From Schauerella aestuarii (lineage in GTDB: Bacteria > Pseudomonadota > Gammaproteobacteria > Burkholderiales > Burkholderiaceae_B): a stretch of 64,000 bases of DNA. Both the position numbers and the translations under genes were made by a program. Under the pieces are notes generated by a model that saw only the letters and a list, made by a program, of their open reading frames with translations, searched no databases and was not told where the DNA came from. Positions 20,116 through 28,607 of this stretch are shown piece by piece. Location of the stretch: the NCBI RefSeq assembly GCF_009866805.1, contig NZ_SIZW01000043.1:620001-684000 (forward strand), in the 5' to 3' direction. Within the stretch, counting starts at the first letter, position 1; each line of letters opens with the position of its first letter.

Positions 20116-20153
20116 GGGAAAGTTGCGAAAACGCCAACTTTCCCGTTTTTTTT
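20116..20153 (+). terminator. Rho-independent terminator
   Basis: GGGAAAGTT (20116-20124) pairs with AACTTTCCC (20136-20144), extended inside by GCG/CGC around an AAAA loop and followed by G and a run of eight T. It ends the threonine aldolase transcript. The remaining bases between 19945 and 20243 contain a GATGACG/CGTCATC hairpin directly after the stop, with no T run, and no gene. Confidence 0.92.
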
Positions 20154-20243
20154 GATTCTGCACTACTTTAGGGCGCGCAATTCGGGCAAAGTGCGGATTG
20201 GCCGGCCGCGTTCGCCGCGTGCCGAAGTTGAACGTTTTGCCCG

Positions 20244-21749
20244 ATGTCATCCGTGGAATCACTCCGTACTACGCCGTCCAAGTTTCTGTTGACGCTGGCG
20301 CTGGCCATGTGCCTGTTTTACGTGCTGCCGATTGCGCTGGCAAACGTGTACTACCTCGACGATCTCGACCGCGTGGCCAATGGTTATGCGTCCTGGTCCA
20401 CGAATGGCCGTCCGCTCGCCGACGGCATCATGATGTTGCTGAATCTGCGCATCTCCGAACCCATCGTGGTCGATCTTGCGCCGTTGCCATTGGTATTGGG
20501 TGCAGTCAGCGTGGCGTTGGCCTTATGGGGCCTGTGCCGGGTGCAACCCGTCTCGACGCGCCCGTTTGCGATGATGGCCGCGTTCCTGCTGGTCGCCAAT
20601 CCCTTCTTTCTTTCCAACCTGTCGTATCGCTTCGATGTCTGGAGCATGTGCCTGGCCCTGGCCTTTGCGATCGCGCCGTTCACCTTGCGGCGGGAATGGA
20701 AGGTCGAGCTGCTATGGTCCACGGTGTGTTTGTTCCTGTTGTTGTGCCTGTATCAGGCGGCGCTCAACGCCTACATCATCCTATCGATCACGGCCGTGCT
20801 GTATGCCGTCGCGCGTCAGGCCACGCCCACCGCCATCTGGCGCGAGTTGGGTGTGCGCGTGGGCGCGTTGCTGCTTAGCAATGTGCTGTATGAAGTGAGC
20901 GCCAGTCAACTGGTGCAGGGCAGCTATGCGATGTCGCACCGCGATTTCGTTTCGCTCAATGGCGATTTGCCCGCGGCCGTGTGGCGCAATATCCAGACAG
21001 GCTACGCCACATTAGGTACGGCGCTGACGCCCAGCACCATGTGGATTCTGTTGCCGCTCACGATCGTGGCGCTCCTTGGCACGCTTTACCGCGCCGGCCG
21101 CTACGCCACGATCTATCGCAGCGCCGCAGGCATCGTGGTTGCGGCCCTCGCGGTCATCGCCACATTCTGCATCCCGGTTTTCGTCTTCGGCATTTTGCTC
21201 GCGCTGAAAGATCCTGTGATGGAGCCGCGCACCATGATCGGCTTCGGCGCAGCACTGTACGCCGTAGCGTTGATGTTTCTGCTGACCATCGAAAAGCGCG
21301 CGCCCATCCTGCGGTATTTCCTGCTGGTGCCGATGATCTACGCGTACTCGCTGGTGTTTGCCTACGGCAATGCGCTGCATGCGCAAGAGCGCTACGACAG
21401 CGTGATTGCGGCAAGCATATTGAGCCGGCTGGACAACACACGCGAGGGCGCGCCACGCGGCATGTACTTCCATGGCCTCGTGAAACCGTCGCCCGTGGCC
21501 GCGTTGATCCTCAACCATTTCCCGGTGCTGGACACGGTGTTGCCGCAGACGTTGGACGATACCGGTTGGACGAGCGAACTCTATCTGGCCCTCTTCGGGA
21601 TCAACTACCCGTTCATCGAAACGGAAGACGTGCCCGAGGTCATTCGCACCACATGCCGGCCGGAATACAAGGTGCGCGGCGAACGCTTCGACAGCTACGC
21701 GCACGATGGCTTCATGGTGATCGATTTCAAAAAGAACGGTTGCCAATAA
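20244..21749 (+). CDS. GtrII-like membrane glucosyltransferase
   Basis: This 501-residue polytopic protein has roughly ten membrane segments and the GtrII family N-terminus: after the first segment comes VYYLDDLDRVANGYASWSTNGRPLADGI, with the Asp pair and GRP characteristic of serotype-converting glucosyltransferases. Such enzymes transfer glucose from undecaprenyl-phosphate-glucose to O-antigen at the periplasmic side. The usual partners gtrA (flippase) and gtrB (bactoprenol glucosyltransferase) are not beside it. It ends 64 bases before tRNA-Arg copy 2. In phages such genes sit near tRNA attachment sites, but no integrase is present here. Confidence 0.8.
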   Translation: MSSVESLRTTPSKFLLTLALAMCLFYVLPIALANVYYLDDLDRVANGYASWSTNGRPLADGIMMLLNLRISEPIVVDLAPLPLVLGAVSVALALWGLCRVQPVSTRPFAMMAAFLLVANPFFLSNLSYRFDVWSMCLALAFAIAPFTLRREWKVELLWSTVCLFLLLCLYQAALNAYIILSITAVLYAVARQATPTAIWRELGVRVGALLLSNVLYEVSASQLVQGSYAMSHRDFVSLNGDLPAAVWRNIQTGYATLGTALTPSTMWILLPLTIVALLGTLYRAGRYATIYRSAAGIVVAALAVIATFCIPVFVFGILLALKDPVMEPRTMIGFGAALYAVALMFLLTIEKRAPILRYFLLVPMIYAYSLVFAYGNALHAQERYDSVIAASILSRLDNTREGAPRGMYFHGLVKPSPVAALILNHFPVLDTVLPQTLDDTGWTSELYLALFGINYPFIETEDVPEVIRTTCRPEYKVRGERFDSYAHDGFMVIDFKKNGCQ

Positions 21750-21766
21750 CGGGCTTTCGCATCGAT

Positions 21767-21796
21767 TTGCAAACGGTCAAAATTTCATGGTATAAA
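21767..21796 (+). promoter_or_regulatory. Probable promoter of tRNA-Arg copy 2
   Basis: TTGCAA (21767-21772) and TATAAA (21791-21796) are separated by 18 bases, placing transcription start about 11 bases before the tRNA at 21814. The GC-rich TCGCC immediately after the -10 resembles a discriminator of stable-RNA promoters. Confidence 0.6.
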
Positions 21797-21813
21797 GTCG
21801 CCTCTTTACCAAA

Positions 21814-21890
21814 GCGCCCGTAGCTCAGTTGGATAGAGTACTTGGCTACGAACCAAGGGGTCGTGGGTTCGAATCCTGCCGGGCGCACCA
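21814..21890 (+). tRNA. tRNA-Arg (anticodon ACG), copy 2
   Basis: The sequence is identical over all 77 bases to the tRNA at 17524, including the encoded CCA, with anticodon ACG in loop CTACGAA. The flanks of the two copies differ, each having its own terminator. Confidence 0.97.
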
Positions 21891-21917
21891 GAATTTTCCA
21901 TGGTTCATCCATGGTTT

Positions 21918-21957
21918 GAAAAAGGTCTCAAAGCGAATGCTTCGAGACCTTTTTTTT
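21918..21957 (+). terminator. Terminator after tRNA-Arg copy 2
   Basis: AAAGGTCTC (21921-21929) pairs with GAGACCTTT (21944-21952), continued inside by AAGC/GCTT, and is followed by a T run to 21957. A short CCATGG hairpin (21898-21914) precedes it. Confidence 0.92.
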
Positions 21958-22069
21958 GTGCGTTCGCGGCGCGTTGCGGGTGGCTGCACGACGCGCTGGC
22001 CGCTGTCATGGTCATGACACAAGCATGCCTCATCGTGTGCGTTCTTTCCATGTGGGAGCCGCTCCGGCC

Positions 22070-23434
22070 ATGCGCTTCAATACCGTCACTTCTACGTTAA
22101 TCGCCGCTGCATTGTGCAGCGTGTCGCTCGCCGCGCACGCGCAAACGGCGGCCGCAGCCTATCCCGCCACGTTGGCCGGGCACGCCGTCTTGCCGGCCGC
22201 AACCTTCATTACGCCGCCCGAGAACGCGCCCGCCGATCTCACCACGAGCGGCAAGTTCTCGAATGGCAAACGTACCGAGAAAGTCGGTACGGTAATGGGC
22301 ATGTCGAACAATCGTCCCACCGGCATGTCGTTGCCGTTCAAGGGGCAGCCGGCGCAAGGGCATTCAGGCATCAAGCACATGCCCGACGGCAGCTTCTGGA
22401 TCCTGACCGATAACGGCTTGGGCGCCAAGGCCAACTCGGCCGATTCGATGCTCTATCTCAATCACTACAAGATCGACTTCAAGACGGGCAAGTTTCAGCG
22501 CCTGGCGACGGTGTTCCTGAGCGACCCCAACAAGCAGGTGCCGTTTCGGATCGTTCAGGAAGGTTCCAAAACCCGGTATCTCACCGGTGCCGATTTCGAT
22601 CCCGAGAGCTTTCAATTTGCGGGCGGTGCGATCTGGATCGGCGACGAGTTCGGGCCTTATCTGATCAAGACGGATATGCAAGGTCGCGTGTTGAAAGTGT
22701 TCGACACGCTGGTCGACGGCAAGCCGGTGCGCTCGCCGGATAATCCCGCCGTCGCCACACCCGGATGGCCGGCCGATGCAATGAACTTCCAGGTGCGCCG
22801 CTCCAAGGGATTCGAAGGCATGGCGGCGTCGAAGGACGGTGCCAAGTTGTATGCGCTGCTAGAAGGGCGGTTGTGGGATGCCGCGAGCAAAGGCCCGGAA
22901 CAATACGAAGGAAAAAGCGCATTGCGCGTGCTCGAGTTCGACGTGAAGCAGGAAGCGTGGACGGGCCGTCACTGGATGTACCCGCTGGAGCAGCCGGGTC
23001 ATGCGATCGGTGACTTCAATATGATCGACGCCACAAGCGGTCTCATCATCGAGCGCGACAATGGCGAAGGCACGGCGGACAAGGCTTGCCCGGCGGGTGA
23101 GAAGGGCACGACCTGCTTCTCGGATATCGCCAAGTTCAAGCGCGTGTACAAGGTGGCCTTCGACGACAGCAATGTGGGCAAGTCGCTGCGCAAGGTGGGC
23201 TATATCGATCTGCTGGATATCAAGGATCCGCAAAAGGCGGCACGCAAGCCGTTGAACAACGGTGTGCTCACGTTCCCGTTCTTTACGATCGAGAACGTGG
23301 ACGTGGTCGATGGCACGCACATTGTGGTGGGCAACGACAATAACCTGCCGTTCTCAAGCAGCCGCGATCCCAACGTGGCCGATGACAACGAGATGGTCCT
23401 GCTGGAAGTGGGCGAGCTGTTGAAGGCGAAGTAA
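22070..23434 (+). CDS. Exported esterase-like protein of the phytase-like family
   Basis: The 454-residue protein begins with a signal peptide (MRFNTVTSTLIAAALCSVSLAAHA, cleavage after AHA). The mature part matches the phytase-like/esterase-like beta-propeller family: HSGIKHMPDGSFWILTDNGLG, then FDPESFQFAGGAIWIGDEFGPYLIK, GFEGMAASKDG and the closing FPFFTIENVDVVDGTHIVVGNDNNLPFS. Proteins of this family are periplasmic or secreted, and their substrate is generally undefined; phosphate ester hydrolysis is inferred only from the name. ATG 22070 is chosen because it starts the signal peptide. It converges on the LysR gene with a one-base gap. Confidence 0.85.
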   Translation: MRFNTVTSTLIAAALCSVSLAAHAQTAAAAYPATLAGHAVLPAATFITPPENAPADLTTSGKFSNGKRTEKVGTVMGMSNNRPTGMSLPFKGQPAQGHSGIKHMPDGSFWILTDNGLGAKANSADSMLYLNHYKIDFKTGKFQRLATVFLSDPNKQVPFRIVQEGSKTRYLTGADFDPESFQFAGGAIWIGDEFGPYLIKTDMQGRVLKVFDTLVDGKPVRSPDNPAVATPGWPADAMNFQVRRSKGFEGMAASKDGAKLYALLEGRLWDAASKGPEQYEGKSALRVLEFDVKQEAWTGRHWMYPLEQPGHAIGDFNMIDATSGLIIERDNGEGTADKACPAGEKGTTCFSDIAKFKRVYKVAFDDSNVGKSLRKVGYIDLLDIKDPQKAARKPLNNGVLTFPFFTIENVDVVDGTHIVVGNDNNLPFSSSRDPNVADDNEMVLLEVGELLKAK

Positions 23435-23435
23435 G

Positions 23436-24341
23436 CTAGAACTTCCCCTGCCGCACCTTCGTGGCCCCCACCATCTCCCGAAATCGCTTGGCAGGCGGGG
23501 TTTCGTTGGTTTCCCGATACGCGAAGGCAATGCCGATGTGCGTATCGGGCGGCTGCTTGCGCAACGGCCGATAGGCGACGTTGCGCGGCATGTGGGCCAC
23601 GTTGATCTGCGGCACGAGCGCCACGCCCAGGCCGCTCTCCACCAGACCGATGGCCGTGCGCACCTGCACGGCTTCCTGCGTGAGGCGGGGCGTGATGTTC
23701 GCGCGCCGCAGCAGCAATGTGACGGCCGCATGCAGGCCGCCGGCGCGTGAAGGCGAGTAGCCGATGAAAGGCTGATCGTTCAGATCTTCCGGCACCAGTG
23801 TTTTCTTGCTCGTGAGCGGATGCGTCAACGGCATGGCGACGCAAAACACATCTTCTTCGATCATCAACAACTGCACGCCACTGACCCGTGTGGTGGGCAC
23901 CCGCACGAAACCGGCATCGAGTGTGCCGTCGGCCAACGCCGTCATGATTTCGTAGTTCGTGGCTTCGCGCACTTCCAGGCGCACCCGCGGATGTCGGGTG
24001 CTGTATTGGTTGATGAACTGCGGCATGAGCCCGAAGATCACCGATCCGATCACCCCAATGCGCAGTGTGCCCTCATCGCCATCGGCCGCGAGACGCGCGC
24101 GCGTGATCACGTCGTCTGCATCGACCAGGCACCGCCGTGCGGCATCCAGCGCGGCATGACCGGCCGGCGTGAGACGTACGCCACGAGCCTCACGCTCGAA
24201 TAACGGCGTACCCACTTCCTCCTCCAATTTGCGGATCGCGACCGACAACGGCGGCTGAGCCATGTGCAGTTTTTCGGCTGCGCGGCTGAAGCTCTGCGCG
24301 TCGGCCACGGCGATGAACTGGCGAAGCTGTCGAAGTTCCAT
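23436..24341 (-). CDS. LysR-family regulator of the adjacent catabolic operon
   Basis: The 301-residue protein starts MELRQLRQFIAVADAQSFSR, with the helix-turn-helix in the first 60 residues (AAEKLHMAQPPLSVAIRKLEEEVG), followed by the effector-binding domain. It belongs to the CatR/BenM-like group by its N-terminus. ATG 24341 has GGGA upstream; ATG 24347 is an alternative two codons earlier. It is transcribed away from the Bug-type binding protein at 24462, with a 120-base shared promoter region, so it most likely activates the operon in response to a pathway substrate or CoA intermediate. Confidence 0.9.
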   Translation of the reverse strand: MELRQLRQFIAVADAQSFSRAAEKLHMAQPPLSVAIRKLEEEVGTPLFEREARGVRLTPAGHAALDAARRCLVDADDVITRARLAADGDEGTLRIGVIGSVIFGLMPQFINQYSTRHPRVRLEVREATNYEIMTALADGTLDAGFVRVPTTRVSGVQLLMIEEDVFCVAMPLTHPLTSKKTLVPEDLNDQPFIGYSPSRAGGLHAAVTLLLRRANITPRLTQEAVQVRTAIGLVESGLGVALVPQINVAHMPRNVAYRPLRKQPPDTHIGIAFAYRETNETPPAKRFREMVGATKVRQGKF

Positions 24342-24461
24342 ATACATCCCATGTATGGATCGCGCGATGAAAAGTATTTGTTTGAGTATAGATCGCCACC
24401 TAACATGAAAAAAACATCGCCGCGGCCTCAAGCCGCGAGTGAACATAACCTGGAGACTGCA

Positions 24462-25445
24462 ATGCCCCGTTTCACCCCGCGTTTCTGCGCGACCGCTCTG
24501 GCCGCTGCGCTTGTCCTCGGCATGAGCGCCACCGCGACTGCAGCAGACGATTTTCCCAGCAAGCCCATCACGCTAGTGGTGCCGTACACGCCGGGTGGCA
24601 CGAACGACATCGTGGCGCGATTGCTGGCGCAAAAGCTGGGGGATTCGCTGGGCAAGCCGGTGATCGTCGAGAACAAGGCGGGCGCGTCCGGCAATATCGG
24701 CGCGGAGCAGGTGGCGCGGGCCAAGCCCGATGGCTATTCGATGGTGCTCGTGACGACCGGCCATGCGATTGCACCGTCGATCTACAAGGATATGCGCTAC
24801 GACATCCGCCGCGATCTCGCTCCGGTTTCGCAATTGACGAGCGGGCCGTTGGTGGTGATGGTCAATCCCCAACTGCCGATCAAATCGGTGCAGGACTTGA
24901 TCGCTCAGGCCAAGGCCAAACCCGGTTCGCTCAACTTCGCGTCGGCCGGCAATGGCTCGTCCACTCATCTGGCGACGGAGATGCTGGATCGTGCAGCGGG
25001 TATCAAGATGACGCACATTCCCTATGGCGGCAGTTCGCCGGCGATGACGGACGTGATGGCCGGCAATGCGCAAGTGGTGATGGATCTGATGTTCTCGGGT
25101 CTGCCCAATGTGCAGAGCGGCAAGTTGCGCGCGATCGCCGTCACGGGCAAGGAACGTTCGCCCGTGCTGCCGGATGTGCCCACGGTGGCGGAATCCGGTG
25201 TGCCCGATTTTCATGTGGAAGCCTGGAATGGCTTGATGGTGCCGGCCGGCACGCCGCAGCCGATCGTCGATCGGCTGAACGCCGAAATCAAGAAGGCGCT
25301 GGCGAGCGAAGATCTGAAAAAGCGGTTGGAAGGCCAGGGCTTTCGGGCTCACTGGAGCACGCCAGCCGATTTCGGCACGTTGGTGTCGGGCGAGGTCACG
25401 CGCTGGGGCGGCGTGGTCAAGCAGGCTGATGTGACGATCCAGTAA
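24462..25445 (+). CDS. Tripartite tricarboxylate transporter substrate-binding protein (Bug family)
   Basis: The 327-residue periplasmic receptor has a signal peptide (to about residue 27, ATATAADDF) and the Bug-family signatures ITLVVPYTPGGTNDIVAR, VIVENKAGASGNIGAEQVARAKPDGY and HIPYGGSSPAMTDV. It would capture an organic acid for uptake. TctA/TctB membrane partners are not in the window; Alcaligenaceae commonly carry orphan Bug genes. GGAG at 24452-24455 supports ATG 24462. As first gene of the catabolic operon, it probably binds the acid that the following CoA enzymes degrade. Confidence 0.92.
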   Translation: MPRFTPRFCATALAAALVLGMSATATAADDFPSKPITLVVPYTPGGTNDIVARLLAQKLGDSLGKPVIVENKAGASGNIGAEQVARAKPDGYSMVLVTTGHAIAPSIYKDMRYDIRRDLAPVSQLTSGPLVVMVNPQLPIKSVQDLIAQAKAKPGSLNFASAGNGSSTHLATEMLDRAAGIKMTHIPYGGSSPAMTDVMAGNAQVVMDLMFSGLPNVQSGKLRAIAVTGKERSPVLPDVPTVAESGVPDFHVEAWNGLMVPAGTPQPIVDRLNAEIKKALASEDLKKRLEGQGFRAHWSTPADFGTLVSGEVTRWGGVVKQADVTIQ

Positions 25446-25533
25446 CGCGTCATTCGTCGTTACGTCGACACAGTGTGCAACGACGGCGTCGATCTCGATC
25501 GGCGCATTTTCCATCCGTTTTGAAGAGGGCGAT

Positions 25534-27663
25534 ATGTCTGCCAATCCTGCTTCTGCTTCCTCCGATACGTGCACGGGCCTGCAACGGCTGCTGAGCCCGC
25601 GCGCGGTGGCCGTGATCGGCGCCTCCGACGACCCCTTGCGCATCGGCGGGCGGCCACTGGATTACATGCGCTCGCAGGGCTTCGAGGGGCGTATCTACCC
25701 GGTCAATCCTGCGCGTTCGTCGGTGCAGGGCTTGCCGGCCTTTGCATCGGTGCACGATCTGCCCGAAGCGCCCGATGTGGCCATCGTGGCCGTTCAGGCC
25801 AAGCTGGCCGTGGGCGCGATCGAAGACCTCGCGGCGCGGGGCACGGGCGCCGCGATCGTGTTTACCGCAGGGTTCGCTGAAGCCGATCCGCAAGGCGCGG
25901 TGCTGCAGCAGCGGATGGTCGAGGCGTCGCGCCGCAGCGGCATGCGGCTCCTGGGGCCCAATTCGCTTGGCCTGATCAATACGCGCAATGGGTTTTACGG
26001 CACGTTCGTCTCCAGCGTGGAGATGGGTTTTCCATACCAGGGGCGGGTGGCGATCGCGAGCCAGTCGGGCGCGTACGGCGGCCACATCCTGTGTATCGCC
26101 AGGCAGCGCCGCATCGGGCTTTCGTCTGTGGTGATGACGGGCAATGAGGCAGACGTGAGCCTGGGCGATGTGATCCAGATGATGGTGGACGATCCGGATA
26201 CCGACGTGATCGCGGTGTACTCCGAAGGCATTCGCGATGGCCAGCGGTTCATGGCGGCATTGGAAGCGGCACGCCTGGCGCGCAAACCCGTGGTGATGAT
26301 GAAAGTGGGCACGAGCGTGGTGGGGAGCGCCGCAGCGCAATCGCATACGGCTTCGATTGCAGGCGATGATGCCATCACAAGCGCCGTCCTCAAGGAGTTC
26401 GGCGTGGTGCGTGCGACCTCCACCGAGCATATGCTTGATGTCGCCCGGTTGGCCACGCGCCGGATTTATCCGGCGAACAATACGTTGGGCATGATCACGG
26501 TCAGCGGCGGGGCGGGTGTGCTGGTATCGGACGCCGCCGAAACGCTGGGCCTGCCGATGCCGGAGATGCCCGAGGCGGCGCAGGTCAAGCTGAAGGCGTT
26601 GCTGCCGTTTGCGTCACCACGCAATCCGGTGGACTGCACCGCCCAGTTTCTGAACGATATGTCGCTGGCGGGCACGTTCACCAACGCGGTGATCGAGGAA
26701 GGGGGATACGGCTCGGTACTGGGATTCTTCACGTACACGGGCGGCGCGCCGTCGATTGCGCCCCGACTGCGCGCGCAACTGAAGGCCGTGCGCGAACGCC
26801 ATCCCGAACGGCTGTTCGTGCTGTCGCTGTTAGCCGATCCAGAACGGATGGCGGAGTATGAAGACGACGGCTTGACGGTGTTCGAAGATCCGTCGCGTGC
26901 GGTGGCGGCGATCGCTGCAATGGGCCGGTTTGGCGATGCTTTTGCCGGTAAGCCGCGTTTGCCTGCGCCGCAGATCGCGCCCGTCAAGTTGCCGCCCACC
27001 ACACCTTCCGAGGCGCAAGCGAAGCAGCTCCTGGCGCAAGCCGGGGTGCCGAGCGTGCCGGAACGCGCGTGCGAAACCGCCGATGACGCCGTCGCAGCCG
27101 CAAATGCACTGGGGTATCCGGTGGTGATGAAGATCCTGTCGCCCGATATCTTGCACAAATCGGAGATCGGTGGCGTGCTGCTCAACGTGGCGGATGCCGC
27201 CGGCGTACGCGAAGGGTTTGCCTTGCTGATGGCGCGTGCCCGCGCGGCCGTGCCCGGCGCCCGGATCGAAGGGGTACTCGTGGCCAGGCAGATGGCGGGC
27301 GGCGTGGAATGCATCATGGGCATTCATCGCGATCCGGTGTTTGGCCCGGTGGCGATGTTCGGCTTGGGTGGCATTTTCGTTGAAGTACTCAAGGATGTGG
27401 TGTTTCACCGCTGTCCGTTCGGGCCCGATGTGGCGCAGGAGATGATCTTGGGCATCCGGTCCGCGGCCATCCTGCAAGGGGCGCGCGGTACGCCGCCCGT
27501 CGATATCGCGGCGCTGGCGCACATGCTTTCGCAGTTCTCGGCGTTTGCCGTCGCAGCCGGTCCGCGTCTGCAAGCGGTGGATCTGAATCCCGTGTTTGCG
27601 TTGCCTGTGGGGCAAGGGGCGTATGCCGCGGATGCGGTGCTCGATATCGGAGACGCGGTATGA
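25534..27663 (+). CDS. ADP-forming acyl-CoA synthetase (fused alpha-beta, acetate-CoA ligase family)
   Basis: This 709-residue single chain joins an N-terminal CoA-binding alpha part (SPRAVAVIGASDDPLRIGG near residue 20, NSLGLINT, SQSGAYGG) to a C-terminal ATP-grasp beta part (LAQAGVPSVPERACETADD, GYPVVMKILSPDILHKSEIGGV, GMFGLGGIFVEVLKD). Alpha and beta parts occur in the order of fused ACD/Pat-type proteins. The phosphohistidine is likely in AQSHTASIAGDD near residue 272. It would activate the imported acid to its CoA ester with ADP and phosphate release. Its stop overlaps the next gene by 4 bases (ATGA). Confidence 0.9.
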   Translation: MSANPASASSDTCTGLQRLLSPRAVAVIGASDDPLRIGGRPLDYMRSQGFEGRIYPVNPARSSVQGLPAFASVHDLPEAPDVAIVAVQAKLAVGAIEDLAARGTGAAIVFTAGFAEADPQGAVLQQRMVEASRRSGMRLLGPNSLGLINTRNGFYGTFVSSVEMGFPYQGRVAIASQSGAYGGHILCIARQRRIGLSSVVMTGNEADVSLGDVIQMMVDDPDTDVIAVYSEGIRDGQRFMAALEAARLARKPVVMMKVGTSVVGSAAAQSHTASIAGDDAITSAVLKEFGVVRATSTEHMLDVARLATRRIYPANNTLGMITVSGGAGVLVSDAAETLGLPMPEMPEAAQVKLKALLPFASPRNPVDCTAQFLNDMSLAGTFTNAVIEEGGYGSVLGFFTYTGGAPSIAPRLRAQLKAVRERHPERLFVLSLLADPERMAEYEDDGLTVFEDPSRAVAAIAAMGRFGDAFAGKPRLPAPQIAPVKLPPTTPSEAQAKQLLAQAGVPSVPERACETADDAVAAANALGYPVVMKILSPDILHKSEIGGVLLNVADAAGVREGFALLMARARAAVPGARIEGVLVARQMAGGVECIMGIHRDPVFGPVAMFGLGGIFVEVLKDVVFHRCPFGPDVAQEMILGIRSAAILQGARGTPPVDIAALAHMLSQFSAFAVAAGPRLQAVDLNPVFALPVGQGAYAADAVLDIGDAV

Positions 27664-28523
27664 CGACTGCCTTCGATCCGCAGGCGTTGATGGCGCGGGA
27701 GTTTGCGCCGATCGTGCACCGGTACGACACCCGCGACACCATGCTGTATGCCTTGAGTGTGGGCATGGGCACCGATCCGCTGAATGCCGATCAGCTGCGC
27801 TTTGTGTATGAGCGGGACCTGCAGGCCCTGCCCACGATGGTATCGCTGCTGGCCTATCCGGGATTCTGGGCCGACGATCCCACAACCGGAATCGATTGGC
27901 GCCGCCTGGTGCATGCCGAGCAAGCCTATGTGCTGCACACCCCGGTGCCCGTGGCCGCGCGCGTGGTGGGCCGCAATCGGGTGTCAGCCATATACGACAA
28001 AGGTGCCGCCAAGGGTGCGTTGATGGTGCAGTCGCGCGAGATCGTCGATGCCGACACCGGCGGGGCGATTGGCACGGTGACGCAAACCACGATGCTGCGC
28101 GGCAATGGCGGTTGCGGCGGCTGCGAGGGTGCGCCTGCCGCGCCGCATGCGTTGCCCGATCGCGCGCCCGATGCAACGTGCGATCTGCCGATCGCACTGG
28201 GCGCCGCGCTGCTGTATCGGCTCAACGGCGACTTCAATCCGTTGCACGTGGATATCGATATCGCGCGGCAAGCGGGATTCGAGAAACCGATCCTGCATGG
28301 CATGTGCACGCTGGGCGTGGCCACGCACGCGATCGTGGCCACCATGCTGGGCTTTGACGCGAATGCCGTGCGCGGCATGCGGGTGCGCTTCAGCGCGCCG
28401 GTGTATCCCGGCGAAACCCTGCGCACCGAGATGTGGCGCGACGGCCGCGTGATGTCGTTTCGCTGCAGCATTCCCGCGCGGGAGGTGGTGGTGCTGACGG
28501 CGGGGCGCGTGGATCTGGCGTAA
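27660..28523 (+). CDS. MaoC-family enoyl-CoA hydratase (hydratase-2 type)
   Basis: The 287-residue protein has two hot-dog domains; the second holds the hydratase-2 motif YRLNGDFNPLHVDIDIARQAGF with the catalytic Asp and His, followed by GFEKPILHGMCTLG. The N-terminal half lacks the motif, as in eukaryotic-type hydratase 2. These enzymes hydrate trans-2-enoyl-CoA to (R)-3-hydroxyacyl-CoA. The GGNGGCGGCEGAP-like linker (around residues 145-155) is Gly/Cys-rich. It is translationally coupled to the synthetase gene, which makes a shared pathway very likely. Confidence 0.87.
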   Translation: MTTAFDPQALMAREFAPIVHRYDTRDTMLYALSVGMGTDPLNADQLRFVYERDLQALPTMVSLLAYPGFWADDPTTGIDWRRLVHAEQAYVLHTPVPVAARVVGRNRVSAIYDKGAAKGALMVQSREIVDADTGGAIGTVTQTTMLRGNGGCGGCEGAPAAPHALPDRAPDATCDLPIALGAALLYRLNGDFNPLHVDIDIARQAGFEKPILHGMCTLGVATHAIVATMLGFDANAVRGMRVRFSAPVYPGETLRTEMWRDGRVMSFRCSIPAREVVVLTAGRVDLA

Positions 28524-28550
28524 CGCGGCAAGTAACGCGGCAGGTTGCAT

Positions 28551-28578
28551 TGCTGAATGCTGAATGCTGAATGCTGAT
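28551..28578 (+). repeat. Heptanucleotide tandem repeat (TGCTGAA) upstream of an SDR gene
   Basis: Three exact TGCTGAA units and a fourth with one change lie head to tail, 30-57 bases ahead of the next start codon. Directly before them is an imperfect 12-base duplication (TAACGCGGCA twice, 28521-28544). Confidence 0.85.
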
Positions 28579-28607
28579 TTGAATCTGAACGAACAGGAGT
28601 GAGCACT

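Noticed and set aside
20244-21749. Complete gtr serotype-conversion cassette
   Set aside because: Only the GtrII-like gene is present; no GtrA flippase or GtrB transferase frame occurs next to it.
21956-22069. Longer start for the phytase-like protein
   Set aside because: The extension runs through the terminator tail of tRNA-Arg and would bury the signal peptide that starts at 22070.
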